A DNA stretch of 64,000 bases from Vombatus ursinus (Eukaryota > Chordata > Mammalia > Diprotodontia > Vombatidae): the NCBI RefSeq assembly GCF_900497805.2, contig NW_020954599.1, forward strand, positions 39,026,352-39,090,351, written 5' to 3'. The notes below the pieces were generated by a model. That model had not been told where the DNA came from. It saw only the letters and a program-made list of their open reading frames with translations, and searched no databases. The position numbers were made by a program, and so were the translations under genes. Below, piece by piece: positions 43,857 through 55,470 of the stretch; positions within the stretch are counted from its first letter, which is position 1; every line of letters begins with the position of its first letter.

Positions 43857-45659
43857 CTAGGTCCAATTATAGAAGAATCGTCATTGTTGCACTGTTACTA
43901 TTCTACCTGCCTTTTCCAAATTGTGTGCTTTCATCCCACCCTCTGCACAGAAGAGGTCCTGAACAAATGCTGCCTGGTACCTCTAGGTATATACTGAGTT
44001 CCATTTCCCCTTAGGGCTATATAATCTAAGCAAAAACAAGAAGGGTACCCAAATAGAAAAGCAGCACATCTGTACATTAGCAGGTGGCAATTTATGCCAT
44101 CAAAAAAGACTTTTCATTGTCAATTATGTACCACTTCAAAAGCCTACTTTCGTAAGGTATGGAGCAGAACAGGAATCAATGGCTCTTTAATTCTATGATA
44201 ATTCTAATTCTTTTTAGAAAGTATTTTGCATTTCCTTTCAAGTCTAGGCAATTGTGTTAATAGTATATAATTTTTGTTCAGTTGATTTCTCATCACCCAA
44301 TTAAATTCACCTGGGCCTCTTGCCTTGTAAATCACCAGGGCTGTGATTATCTTATGATAACCAGACAACCTGTTTTGCATTCTTGCTTAATTGGTAATAT
44401 ACATAAGAAATGTTTGTGTTGGTTCTGTAAGATTAACATCTAATTTACAGAACAACAAAAATACTTTGATTTTGCATTTGTGCCAATATTAAAATATCTC
44501 TTCATCCCAAATGGTACTTGAAAACATTGATTTCTTAGAGATATGTCTGAAAGAAAATAATTGGGTATGATATTGTCTGCTTGCATATCAGTGAAAGAAA
44601 GCAAGATGAGTGTTAGTAATGCTGGCTTTTAGAGAGGTGTAGGGAATTAGATTTAATTGTGTCACAAGCTGAGTGTCACTCCCAAACAATAAAACTATGA
44701 ACTTTTCCTTGAGTGGCTGTGAACAGAGAGAGTAAATTTTCTTCAAAGTAGCAGTGGCAAATTCTTTTGAATACATGATTTAGACTCTGACAGTTTGAAA
44801 AGAGGATTTGGGTTTAAGTGGGCTTTCAAAATAGAAAATTTTAAGCGATAATAGCTATAAAAAGCTCAGTCTAAATTTTAGGTGGTAGAAACATTAGGTT
44901 CATTAACACTTTCCTAGAACCTAATGAGAGATAGACATACACATTTGGTATACACTATGCCAATACATGTATATTATACATGCATGCACATACATATAAA
45001 AGATACATGTGCTGTGTCATATTGCCACACAATCTTTGTTTACATTGTTGCTTCATTTATACTGCACATAGAGTACATACAGTATTTACTTCTAAAATAT
45101 TAACATTCAATTTGCCAAACAACAAAAAAGTATTTTTAAGATTCATGCAAATATTAAAAATAAATATGTATGAATATATATTTTTCCATAATCAAATCTA
45201 TAAGTCCTCTGTTTGTGTTCTACATCCTTGTGATAATGATATCAATTTTTTAGAGAATATGAACACAATTTTATGCTACCTAGACTTGAGGAAGATATTT
45301 GTTGAAATGGTTAAATGCATCCTTCCCTCTGCTCCATCAGTCAGAAATTGCTGGTAGCCATTTTCATTGTCTGTAACAATTTGATTTCTATTTAAGGAAC
45401 AAGGGTAAAACTAAACAGATCAAATGTAGTCTTTGCTCTTTATTGTGCCTGACAGATTTTCATTAATGGACAAATGGATCAGCAGTATTTTAATGGATTT
45501 GTGGTTCCGTCTGTGTTCCATGTATGCTTTCATTTTTCTTTATTTTGCAACATCCAGATGAATGAAATAACTTGTTCTCTAACGGCACTGACATCTTTGT
45601 TAATGAAAAATATCTTGTCTAAGAAAGGCTTTTAAATAAAGTAGAGACTAAGTTTTTCC
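43857..45659. other. Unique sequence, possible conserved non-coding DNA
   Basis: No repeat signature. Two parts stand out only by composition and motif content: 44250-44470 and 45420-45650 (TGACAG next to ATTA/TAAT motifs, no microsatellite). The 125-codon frame at 44980-45357 has no domain and biased AT-driven residues. I call no gene. Confidence 0.4.
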
Positions 45660-45870
45660 TGATCTACATCAATTCAATTCAATAATACAACAGATATTTT
45701 CACCCTTACTATACGTGATGTATTCTTCTAGGCTCTGTGGATACAAGGGCACAGGAAATAGGAAGATTTAAAAAACAAAAAAGTCTCTTCTCTTAAGAGA
45801 GTTATGTCCCACTGGGGATACAATATGTAAACAGATCAGTAAATACAAGATAACTTGAGGAGGAATAAAG
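45660..45870 (+). repeat. Ancient mammalian repeat
   Basis: 'caattcaattcaataataca', 'ctaggctctgtggatacaag' and 'cttaagagagttatgtccca', 'ctggggatacaatatgtaaa' follow the same order as 50228-50360 and 55335-55470. Confidence 0.6.
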
Positions 45871-46164
45871 TATTTATATACAGAGTGATCATGTAGAAAA
45901 TGAATGTGAAAGAAACTTTGACAGCATAAAACCCTACTCAAGTGGTTTTATTATAATTATTATGTTATAGCACTCACCATATTTATGGGTTCTAGAGAAA
46001 AATGAACATAACACAACTTTCTGCCATTTGTACTTCTACCTAAAGTTTGTACTGGATATATGAAAAGGTAGCTCAAGTCTGGGTCTAGTAATAATGATGG
46101 ACAAGGTACCAGTATACTCCTCCTTATCGCCCTGTTTCTTGATGCACCTTGACATTAGCTCCTG

Positions 46165-46350
46165 GGAGTTCTGGACTTGGAGTTAGGGAGACTGGGGGTC
46201 AAATATTGTATTAGACATTTACTGATGGTTCAGTCATTTAGCTTTTCTGAGTATGAGGCTTCTTTATAAAACTAGGTCCTTTCAGGACCTACATCTAGGA
46301 ATTTATGGCCTTCAAAAGTATCTACCAGCTCTAATTTTATAATTCCAAGA
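46165..46350 (+). repeat. MAR1-like SINE with CR1/L3-like tail
   Basis: 'tctggacttggagttaggga', 'gacatttactgatggttcag', 'aaactaggtcctttcaggac' and 'ctaccagctctaattttata'. The tail wording is that of CR1/L3 3' ends, as at 50738-50932. Confidence 0.68.
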
Positions 46351-46664
46351 CTCTTATTGTTCCAGGAATTCATTAGCATCTGAAAATTCCTCTTCTTCTC
46401 TATAGGAGTCTTGGATCTCAAATTCCTCCATGAGGCGGGTCTTGAAGAAGTACTTCAATGTTGTACTCCTCCAGTGGTTCCATATCTGAACCTAAGAAGT
46501 TTTGATGGGAATGAAGGGGAGGAAAGAAGCAAGTTTCTCTCCTCCACCCCAGACACCCAAGACAGGCCTCTGTGCATATTCCCTCTCTTAATCAGTATCT
46601 TTCATCTCTGGTTTTTGTTATACCATTATTCTTATTGTTCATTTGGGGGATAAATACACACATA
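46351..46664. other. Unassigned sequence
   Basis: An 80-codon plus-strand frame at 46411-46653 has no domain I know. Nothing else is recognised. Confidence 0.35.
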
Positions 46665-46830
46665 TGAGATTTTATATACACATATATGCAAGCGATGATA
46701 TATATATATATATATACACATGTACATAAGTGTGATTATCTATATGTACTATATACATATACATATGCATATATGTATGTGTGTGAGATATATCAACTAC
46801 AAAATATATCACATATATTTGTGATGTGTG
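46665..46830. repeat. TA/CATA/TATG microsatellite
   Basis: Imperfect 'atatat', 'acacat', 'atgtatgt' units, ending just before the MITE. Confidence 0.88.
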
Positions 46831-46838
46831 TCTATAAT

Positions 46839-47039
46839 CAGGGGTTGGCAACCTGTGGCCTCAAAGTCACATGTGCCCCTTTAGGTCCTCAAGTACAGCC
46901 CTTTGATTGAATCCAAATTTCAACAACAAATCCCCTTAGTAAAAGATTTTGTTCTGTAAAACTTGGATTCAATCTAAAGGCTGCACTCAAGGACCTAGAA
47001 GGCCACATGTGGCCTCAAAGCCATAGATTCCCTACCCTG
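46839..47039. mobile_element. Palindromic hAT-type MITE (non-autonomous DNA transposon)
   Basis: A 201-bp near-palindrome has ends CAGGGGTTGGCAACCTGTGG and, reverse-complemented from the right, CAGGGTAGGGAATCTATGG. Inner blocks are mirrored too: 'ggtcctcaagtacagccctt' against the complement of 'ggctgcactcaaggacc', and 'gattgaatccaaattt' against 'aacttggattcaatc'. The CAGGG start and 8-bp flank size (TCTATAAT / GCATACAT, 5 of 8 equal) fit hAT transposons. There is no transposase; it needed one in trans. It sits in a microsatellite. Confidence 0.85.
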
Positions 47040-47140
47040 GCATACATAAGCATGTGCACACATGCATATATACACATGCATGCATTAATGCATGCATAGG
47101 CACACACATGTATATATGTACATATGCATACACATAATCT
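47040..47140. repeat. CATA/TGCA microsatellite
   Basis: Imperfect 'catgcata' and 'tatatgtaca' units. It continues the tract interrupted by the MITE. Confidence 0.85.
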
Positions 47141-47159
47141 TCTAACATACCTTAAGTTT

Positions 47160-47290
47160 AATTAAATATGCATCTATTAAACACCTACTATGTTCAAAAT
47201 ATTGTGCTAGATCCTAGAAATGCAAAGATAATTTTTTTAAATTATACTCAAGATACTTTCATTCTTGCATAGTCTACCCTGAGGGCTACC
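47160..47290 (+). repeat. Ancient mammalian repeat fragment
   Basis: 'gcatctattaaacacctact', 'atgttcaaaatattgtgcta' and 'gatcctagaaatgcaaagat' match the start of the repeat at 50228. Confidence 0.6.
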
Positions 47291-47547
47291 CTACTCCTTC
47301 CCCCTTCATGTCTATACACATTCTTAAGAAAGTAGGCAATAGTAGTAATGGATTTGAGACTGAGTAACATGAACAATCATTTATATTCCTTCACACAGGG
47401 ATAGAGAATAGATTTAGGGTAGAGAAAAAAGAAAAAACAAAGTATTAAGATTATCTTGTGAAAGCTTAAATTGAAAGAAATTCTAATGTTTGATCTGATG
47501 ACTTCTCTTATTATTCTGTAGTATTTACTTTCCTCTATATTTTAATT

Positions 47548-47784
47548 GGGCTGCTAGGTGGTGCAGTGGATAGAATGCAAGCATTGTAGTCTGGAAGACT
47601 CATCTTCTTGAGTTTAAATCTGGCCTCAGGCACTTAATAGCTGTATAAACCTGGATAAGACATTTAACCCTGTTTGTCTCAGTTCCCTCATCTTAAAATG
47701 AGCTGGAGAAAGAAATATTCTAGAATCTTTGATAAGAAAACCCCAAATAGGGTCACAAAGGAGACTGAGCTCAACAACAACAAT
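47548..47784 (+). repeat. RTE-tailed marsupial SINE (SINE1-type), full length
   Basis: 'gggctgctaggtggtgcagt', 'ctgtataaacctggataaga', 'catcttaaaatgagctggag', 'gataagaaaaccccaaatag' and 'ggtcacaaaggagactgagc' end with AACAACAACAA. This copy keeps both the head and the AAC tail, so it defines the family layout for the window. Confidence 0.92.
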
Positions 47785-48294
47785 ATTTTAATTAAGCACA
47801 CAATGATGTGAGGATACAATACTAGCAACATTTTACAGTCATGGTATTATAAGTGTTTTAATTCCCAACTTAGTTCATTCAGTTAAATATCAGTCATGAA
47901 ATAGCATTAATCACTTTTGATATCTTGAATATAGTAGATGTTTAATAAATGTATGTTGAGTTGAACCAAGGGAATATGAAAAGTTCTGGATAAACAGATA
48001 TATAACCAAAAGGTAGATTTATTTGGGTATTATGTAAGTGAATATGTATGCATATGTGACTCTGCATGACGGGGAAGAAGAAGGAATATACCTGTATTTC
48101 ATTAGTATAGGCAATTGTCTCCAAACTTTCTTGATCATATACTCCTATCGGTTAATATTTTTTGAGCTACAACCCTAACATATGTATATTTATCTATTTA
48201 TAAATTATAGACATGACCTAGTTTACCACTTACTATATGCAAACTAGAAATTTTCCGTGATGTTTAATGAGATAAGTTTGATGATGTTTATGTT

Positions 48295-48520
48295 AGAGTC
48301 AATAGGGAGGGACTTGAGTAAAATCTCTTTAGCAGCTGTGTAAAGGGTGTATTAGAGAGAGGAGAGGCTTGAGGCAATAAGCCTAATTAGAAGACTATTG
48401 TAGTGATTAAGATGATGGGTGGAGAGAGTCTGATGTGGGGAGTGGGGGTTAGTTATGTGAGTAGAGAGGTATGATTAAATAGATATTATGGAGTATAAAA
48501 TAGCAAGATTTTGTAAGATC
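48295..48520 (+). repeat. Ancient GA-rich mammalian repeat segment
   Basis: 'tcaatagggagggacttgag', 'ctctttagcagctgtgtaaa', 'gagaggcttgaggcaataag', 'aattagaagactattgtagt' follow a widespread ancient mammalian repeat whose other parts appear at 30103 and 50228. Family name uncertain. Confidence 0.6.
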
Positions 48521-50227
48521 TTTAATATTGAGGTCATATATTCTTTTTAAAATTTATTGTGGAATATGGTGGGAAATATTGAACCTAGCCTAATTATTAG
48601 ACTGCTTTAAAGTTTTCCTAGTAGTTCTTATAGGACAGAAAATGTTTTCCTTGTTATTATGTCTTGGGATTCATTGATTATTATTTCTGATTTTCTCTTT
48701 TCTCATTCCCATTATTTTTTATTTTCTCTTTTCAGTTCTCTTCTATTGACAAAACAAGATTTGGGAACAGATTAGATATGTGGAGTGAGGGAGAGGGAGA
48801 AGTCAAGGAAAATCAGAATATGAAAGTGATTTACTGGAAGTATGATGGTACCCTAGAAATGATGGAGAAATTTGGAAGAAGCTGCAAATGGAAAAAAAAG
48901 TCTTTATACACTGCAATTTAAGCAAATTTTCCTGTCTGTTTGAAGGCATACAAGTATAAGGGGGTTTTAAAGCAAAAAAAAAGTCATTTAATTAGGACAT
49001 AACTTATCACTTAAGTGGCAAAAAGCAATGTACAGTATCTTTATACTATGGGAAAATAAACACATTACCTATTAAAATTGTAGGACTAAAAAGGAAGATC
49101 CAATTTTCATATAGTTGTGGTTCAGGTCTTTTTATTTCTTCAGGGGGGAAAAAGAAAGATCCTTTTTGGGATATAACTAAATATGGCAAAAAAAAGTTTT
49201 TTTTTTCAAAAAATGTATATTGTTTATCCTATCTCATCTCTTTTTCTTTTTTTTTCTTTTTCCTTCCCTCCTGCCCTTTTATTCTATTTTCTTTTTTCAC
49301 TGTTCTTTAATATATTTTTGGACTCTGTACTTACTTAGGCTATTTCCTAGAAAAAAGATACATTATTGTTATCCTCTTTCTATATGATTATAGGTTACCT
49401 TTTATAGCTATATATTACATATTCTATAAATATATCATTATAAATTTACCCTTCCTTTTTTTCCCTAGTAACATTTTCTTGACATACTTATGAAGTTTAT
49501 TTTGAGAGGGCATGGCCTTATTTCTCTAAGTGTCTCCATATCTTTTGGTCATCATGTGGGACAAATTATTCATGTTTCATTCCCACATTAATGAGATGTC
49601 AGCACATAATCCTCATTGTTGAGAGGATTGTCAAGACTGATTCAGTCCCTTGTGATCTGACCTCCATGCCATTTAGAGCTGGTCTTCAGAATCGAGTTCA
49701 TGTTATCTTACGAGCTTCTTCGGAAGGTTCTCAGCTTAATACCAACCTTTCTCTACTCTAACATGAAAATCATGTATATGCATAATTCAGAATGAAAAGC
49801 CTAGTCAGGAACAGTCAGCCATACATAAAGCTGTTATTAGCTGCCATTTATTTTTAACACTTATTGTGAAAATATATGAATGTGATCTTATTGCCTTCAT
49901 AAAAGTCCAGAGTGAGTTGTTAGGGCTGTTAATTTTCAGTTTCTCTGTGGTGGCAGAGTGCTAGCCTCTGGGATGTTCAAGACAGCTCTTTTCATTCTGC
50001 TTAAAACAATAATGTATCTATCACTATGGTTTTATATTCCATCAGAGCTTTCTTTCCATTGTTCTTATGCCTCCCTCCCTCCCAAAACTGATAAATTACT
50101 TTCCTTTTACTTCTTCATGATTTGAATACAGGAAATCTGAATTCAAACTTTTTTTCACTATCTTTCATTCACTATCTTTTTCTTATGTCACTGAAAACAA
50201 AGAAACAGAAACAAATATATCTGTGTA
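48521..50227. other. Unique AT-rich sequence
   Basis: T-rich runs lie at about 49200-49300. The 49480-50040 part is free of repeat signatures and could be conserved non-coding DNA. No gene is seen. Confidence 0.4.
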
Positions 50228-50590
50228 TAATCAATCAATCAGTAAGCATTTATTAAACACCTACTATGTTCCAGGCTCTGTGCTAAGCACTGGGGTTGAA
50301 AAAAAAAAAAGAAAAAAAGGAAAAAGTCTCTGCCCTTAACGAACTGACAATCTAGTAAGGGAGACTTGTGTGTGTATATGTGTGTATGTATATATGTATA
50401 CATATGTGTGTATATATGTGTGTGTATGTGTGAATACACACACATTAATATGCATATACATATACAGATATAGATATGCATGAATGTATGTCTATACACA
50501 TGATATATGTGTGTCTGCAAGCTATATATAAGTTAAATAGGAAACAATTGACCAGGACAAGGTGCTAGTCCTTGGTCTGCACCAAGGTGT
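50228..50590 (+). repeat. Ancient mammalian repeat, split by a microsatellite
   Basis: 'aatcaatcaatcagtaagca', 'tttattaaacacctactatg', 'ttccaggctctgtgctaagc' and 'cttaacgaactgacaatcta' (left), then a TG/CATA microsatellite (about 50367-50500), then 'gttaaataggaaacaattga' and 'ggacaaggtgctagtccttg' (right). This is the clearest copy of this family in the window. Confidence 0.7.
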
Positions 50591-50737
50591 TGGAAATAGA
50601 TGGCTGTCATGTTGAATTTAAAGGTAGTAGTGTATGGTACACTATTATAATCCTACTTTCTTACTTCTTTTTAGCCTTAAGGTAACCCTGAGATCTTGAA
50701 ACCTGTGTTAGGGAAGAGCAAGATCTGTCAGGTTGTC

Positions 50738-50932
50738 CTCATGGAGCATAGAAAGAATGCAGGATTTGGAGTAGGAGAACTTGAGTTGAAATCTAGTTTC
50801 TGCAACTTACTACATCTATATCCTTGGGCCAGGTGTTCAACTTCGCTGGGTTTCAATTCTTCAAGTATAAAATTAAAGTTTGGTCTGAAACATCTTTATG
50901 TCTCTTCCAGTTCTCCATCTATAAGCCTATGG
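50738..50932 (+). repeat. MAR1-like SINE with CR1/L3-like tail
   Basis: 'gcatagaaagaatgcaggat', 'gaacttgagttgaaatctag', 'ttgggccaggtgttcaactt' and the tail 'catctttatgtctcttccag', 'ttctccatctataagcctat'. Confidence 0.75.
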
Positions 50933-51474
50933 CATATGAAGCTAGTGACAGACTGGGTGATTGTATCTTCCTCTGATCATATAGAGTTGATAAATAACAA
51001 ATAACAAATAAATAACAAATCACAAGTAGTGATTACTAAGGCTTTGTGATCTGCATTGTAGATAGAATAGTCACTCTATTCTAATCATAAATCTTTTATT
51101 GAGGCATATTATCATATCTATTTAAATATAGACTCTGCCACATACATCATACTCTGACCAAGATATGGGCATTAATGACATAAATAATCTAGTAGATACT
51201 TAAATGATATTCAACTAATAAATAATAAAAGTTTACTTAAATTATGCTTATGACCTTATAGGCATAGACATTAGTTGACCTTATTGTGAAATTGACTTTT
51301 TTTCTGTTTTTGTATTAATTCACATATAGATTAAATCAGAAGTGAGAGGGAAAATAAACAATTATTTTTTGGAGGGGGTTGAATCTGGATCTGTGATTTT
51401 ATAGGATTTTATAAGATTCAATAACATTATAGGATTATAGGAACTTCTGATAAGCAAATTTCCTATATTAATTA
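50933..51474. other. Unassigned AT-rich sequence
   Basis: Contains a short (AAATAAC)n run at about 50992-51025. Nothing else recognised. Confidence 0.4.
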
Positions 51475-51595
51475 GTAGCTGCAACTGCCTGGGGGAGATG
51501 AGACTTTACATGATTTGTCAGTAGTCATATAACAAGCATTTGTCAGAGGTAGGATTTCAATCTAGATCACCCTGTCACAGAGTTTAGTCTACATT
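51475..51595 (+). repeat. MIR fragment
   Basis: 'actttacatgatttgtcagt' then 'agtcatataacaagcatttg', 'gaggtaggatttcaatctag' is a diverged MIR core and 3' part. Confidence 0.6.
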
Positions 51596-51775
51596 TGAAG
51601 TTATTGTCAAACTATAATAACTGAAATTTATATCACACTTTAAAGTTTGCAAATCACTTTTGTTTTCATTATCTTATTTGTTCCTCTCAACAAAGCAAAA
51701 GATATTATGAACCTCATTTTAAGGATGAGGAACTAGATTTCAGAGAAATTACATGACTTGCCAAGAATCACATAA

Positions 51776-51787
51776 CTGGTAATATCT
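51776..51787. repeat. Target-site duplication of the L1 insert
   Basis: The 12 bases ctggtaatatct are repeated exactly at 52289-52300, bracketing the minus-strand L1. Confidence 0.88.
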
Positions 51788-52288
51788 CTTTTTATGTTTA
51801 CTTATTCAATTTTTAATTTATGGAATAAAATAAGCATCTCCATAACATAGTAGAACAGGAGGGGGAGATTATTGCACATGAAACTTCAAATCTATTATAT
51901 ATAACTTGCTATGTCTTTTAAATACACAACAAAGTTATTATGTACATTCTTTTTCCCTTCTTCCCAACCCTAGAAATGGCTACCATTAGACACAAATATG
52001 TATACATTTGTAAAATCATTTTCCACACTATTCTATTTATCAGTTCTTTCTCTGGATGCAGACACATCTTCCTTTATGTGTCCTTTGTAGTTAATTTGAG
52101 TATTTATAATAGTCAAAATATCTTAATCTCTCAAAGTTGTTTTTAACATAGTATTGTTGTTACTGTTATACAACATTCTCTTTATTCTGCTCATTTCTCT
52201 CCATTATTTCATTACAAAGATCATGGAACTCGTCACGTCTTATAGCAAAATAGTATTCCATCACGATCACATCCCACAACTTGATCAT
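51788..52288 (-). mobile_element. L1 3' fragment inserted in a MIR
   Basis: On the minus strand about 500 bp of late ORF2 and 3' UTR. The ORF2 end is seen in the minus-strand frame (WDVIVMEYYFAIRRDEFHDL, compare 'IYTMEYYAAIKNDEFISF' of human L1 ORF2p). Exact 12-bp target-site duplications flank it. 5'-truncated at 52288. Confidence 0.88.
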
Positions 52289-52365
52289 CTGGTAATATCT
52301 GAGAAGGCATAGCAAGCAGTTCAAGCTCAGCACTCTATTCACTATTCCAACATTGTCTCTCTCAA

Positions 52366-52689
52366 TGCTTCTCTGATAAAAAAAAGTTTTAATTGTGGGG
52401 TCTGAAAATCTTAGATAATAAACCAAATGGTGTTCTGAGGTCAAAAGAATGATGAAGAAACAAACAGCACCAGACTTAGGAATTTTAACAAAAAAAGGTA
52501 AGGAAAGTCTAATTCTAGCATTGATACATTCCCCAGAGAACATTTATTGCTCCATTTTCCCTTTTAGTCTAGCAGGCCCCATTTACTTTCCCAGCAAGCT
52601 CTTTAGCACTTCCCTCTCCTTATTTGTTTATCTTTCTTTCTACCAGCTCCCCAGTAGAGATTGTCCATGGGTATGCACAATTTAGTGGC
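52366..52689. other. Unassigned sequence
   Basis: Nothing recognised. Confidence 0.35.
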
Positions 52690-53090
52690 TTTATTTTATT
52701 GTTGTTGTTGTTGCTTAATTTCACTGGGTTTTCTAGAATGAATAGGCCATTTCACACTTTCACTAATTACTTTAGTCCTATCAACAGTGCCTTTTTCTGT
52801 ATTTTCTATCAACTATGTCGAAATGTAAGACCTGAGTTGAAAACTTTAAGTTTTAATTTCCATTTCTATGATTATTAGGGATTTGGGTGAAGTATTTTCC
52901 ATTTGGTTGGTATTTTTTCAAAGACAAAAAAAAAGTTGTTCACACCTTTTGACCACTTAACTATTAGAAAATAGCTTAAAGTCTTATGTATTTATCTAAT
53001 TAATTCCATATATAGCTGAGATATTAAACTTTTGCCAAAGATATTGGCATAATATTAAGTGCCTCTGAGCACATTCATGAAGATTCAAAA
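52690..53090 (-). mobile_element. Old L1 ORF2 fragment
   Basis: Plus-strand wording 'gttttaatttccatttctat', 'gattattagggatttgggtg', 'caccttttgaccacttaact' and 'atattaaacttttgccaaag' parallels the reverse of L1 ORF2 late sequence (compare 26725-26890). Start marked by a (TTG)n run; old and diverged. Confidence 0.75.
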
Positions 53091-53234
53091 TCTTTTAGGC
53101 TAATGCTCATGTAATGAGTGTTTAAGCAATGTGTCTGAAGTCAAATAAATGTGGAACTTTGTCATGGCAGGTCTAAGTGAATATCCTTAAAATGAAATAT
53201 TTCTGAGTTTATAATTCCATTGAGGACAGGGTCT

Positions 53235-53305
53235 TAAACTTCTTTAAACTTCTAGTACCTGGTAGGATGTCCTATGTAAGTCCCTAACCATTAAATAAAT
53301 AATTA
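53235..53305 (+). repeat. L2-like 3' end, weak
   Basis: 'ggacagggtcttaaacttct', 'agtacctggtaggatgtcct' and 'ccattaaataaata' resemble the L2 3' end but are strongly diverged. Confidence 0.45.
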
Positions 53306-53604
53306 TTAATTTCTGCATATCAATGTAGATCTATAATATTATACATAATATTATGATATAGAAAACCTTTGTCAATTCTTCTATGAATCCAAAAATCTAC
53401 TCATGATCCATCCTGGAACTTAAAAAAATATCAATTTTCCTAACACAAGTGTCATTAATGTTAAAACAATGATCATTTAAAATTTTTACATATTTGATAA
53501 TTGCATTACTATGTAATTGTTTTCCTTGGTGATCCTATTTTATGTACTTGAACCTTTTCCTCAGGAAGAATCCACAGACTTCACCAGACTGTCAAAGGGT
53601 TCCA

Positions 53605-53605
<1 letters not shown>
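53306..53605. other. Unassigned AT-rich sequence
   Basis: Nothing recognised. Confidence 0.4.

Positions 53606-53645
<40 letters not shown>
53606..53645. repeat. (CA)n microsatellite
   Basis: About 19 perfect CA units. Confidence 0.97.
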
Positions 53646-53647
<2 letters not shown>

Positions 53648-53867
53648 TGTTAATCCTTATCCTGAAACATATTACTTTTAATACATCTATTCCATTTGGA
53701 ACTATTAAGTGCCACTATCTTATCCTAAAAAAAATCACAGAATGGGAATAGGTACTGGGCCAGTGATTTTATTCATATGGAAAAATTTTAAATTCTAAAC
53801 TCCTTTGACTAAATGTATATTGGTACCATTTTTGCAACATATAGTCCTAGAGCATGGAGTACATGGT

Positions 53868-53975
53868 TGTGACTTACTCAAGTCACTTATTTACTATTTG
53901 TCAAAGGTGGAATTTAAATCCCAGCTTTCTTGGCTCTGATACCAGGGCTCTACCTATTATTCCATGCCACATTAT
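53868..53975 (+). repeat. MIR 3' fragment
   Basis: 'actcaagtcacttatttact', 'caaaggtggaatttaaatcc' and 'gctctacctattattccatg' match the MIR core and end. Confidence 0.68.
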
Positions 53976-55334
53976 GAATAGAATTGTCTAAATATTTTAT
54001 GAGGTCTCCTAAAAGTTAAATAAGAACTAATAATTTGAAATCTATGAATTTAAATTCAATAACTCATTAAGACTGCAGATAGAAAAAATGCAGCATAAGT
54101 CACAAATAGTATGATCAGTGATATTTAAATAAGAGTTAGCCAAAGAGCAATATCTAAAATTTCCAATTGGAAAAGAATAAAGTTCAATTTTAATATAATG
54201 AAAGAAAACACAGTCAATAAAGGACTCTGCAATGCAGCGAAGAAATAATCACTTTAAACAAAAGAATATGACTGGTTCTAGAAAATTTTAGTAGTACTAA
54301 AGATGACCTTTAAAAATTGAAATTCAGATTTAAAGGAAAAGTGGAAGAGTATGTGACTCTAAAAGAAAATATATTTCATTCCATGTGAAATTAAATGAAA
54401 CAGATTAGAGACAACACTTTAGTTGTACATCTTAAAAATTTAAGAAGTGAAAGTGAAAATATAAAAACCTAATTGGCTGTCATCAGTCATTACTGTGGGT
54501 TAAAATACAGAGTCGAACATCATTATAAAAACCTGTGCTTTGCAAAAGAGTAGGACATTGAAACACTATGTGAGTCTGAAAAGGAAACCTCTGGGAAATG
54601 ATCTAATGGTTGTAATTATACAACAGGTAATAGGATAAAAGTTCAACCACATAAATATTGATGGCAATTATCTAAGAATTAAATGCAAGCTTCAAAATGT
54701 AAGGGCCATAGGAGAATTAAATATTTCATCATGAATCTTGTTTGGAACAGACAATGGAAACCCATTCCCCAAAGTGGGGCAATATCACAAATGCATCATT
54801 ACTTAAGGATTTTGATGTAGGGGTATGTAAGATTAGGTTACTATCTCCAGAACTTGAAGACCCTGAAAAATAATCCATAACTACAAAAGAACATCCACAA
54901 TCTGAGTGATGTGAATGAGAATCTCTGTACAATTAGACATACTCTGAGATACTCTGTAACAAATTTTGAAATAGAAAAGGGGAATGTTTCAAATGTATGC
55001 AAATATATATATATATATATATGTATATATAAGAAACTATTTTAGAATGTTTCATGGCCTTATAGAATTCTAGGTGATTAAATTAGTTCTAAATAATAAG
55101 AAAATCTCAGCCTAATTTGATCATTAAAAAGGTGATTTTAAATTAATATATTTTGACTGTCAAATCTTAACCAGGGACACAACTCATGATTGTACCTTAT
55201 TCCCATAATTTAGTTTTCAAAGTTAATACACAAGACAAAGGTAAGTTTATATAACCTTTGCTTTACATCAATGAAGTAGTACCCACCTCTACCACCCACC
55301 AAGGGAAAGGCAGGAGGCAGCAAGAACCAAGTAA
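53976..55334. other. Unique AT-rich sequence with (TA)n at 54996-55031
   Basis: Nothing recognised apart from the TA microsatellite. Confidence 0.45.
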
Positions 55335-55470
55335 GTCAACAAATAATAAATATTTATTAAAACTTATTACCTGCCAGTCATTGTGCTAAATGCTGGGAAT
55401 ATAAATAAGAACCAGAAACACAGCCTATAACCTCAAGGAGGTTACAATCTGGTGAGGGGAGAAATGAAAA
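55335..55470 (+). repeat. Ancient mammalian repeat
   Basis: 'aataaatatttattaaaact', 'gtcattgtgctaaatgctgg', 'gaatataaataag' and 'cctcaaggaggttacaatct' match the family at 50228. Confidence 0.68.

Larger units (their letters stand above)
51610..52365 (+). repeat. MIR-family SINE split by an L1 insertion
   Basis: Left half 51610-51787: 'ctttaaagtttgcaaatcac', 'cctcattttaaggatgagga', 'gacttgccaagaatcacata'. Right half 52289-52365: 'gtaatatctgagaaggcata', 'cagcactctattcactattc'. A 12-bp direct repeat at the split marks the insertion point. Confidence 0.8.

Noticed and set aside
44980-45357. 125-codon plus-strand ORF
   Set aside because: No homology I can see. The residues reflect AT-rich DNA, and the frame starts inside a CATA microsatellite zone.
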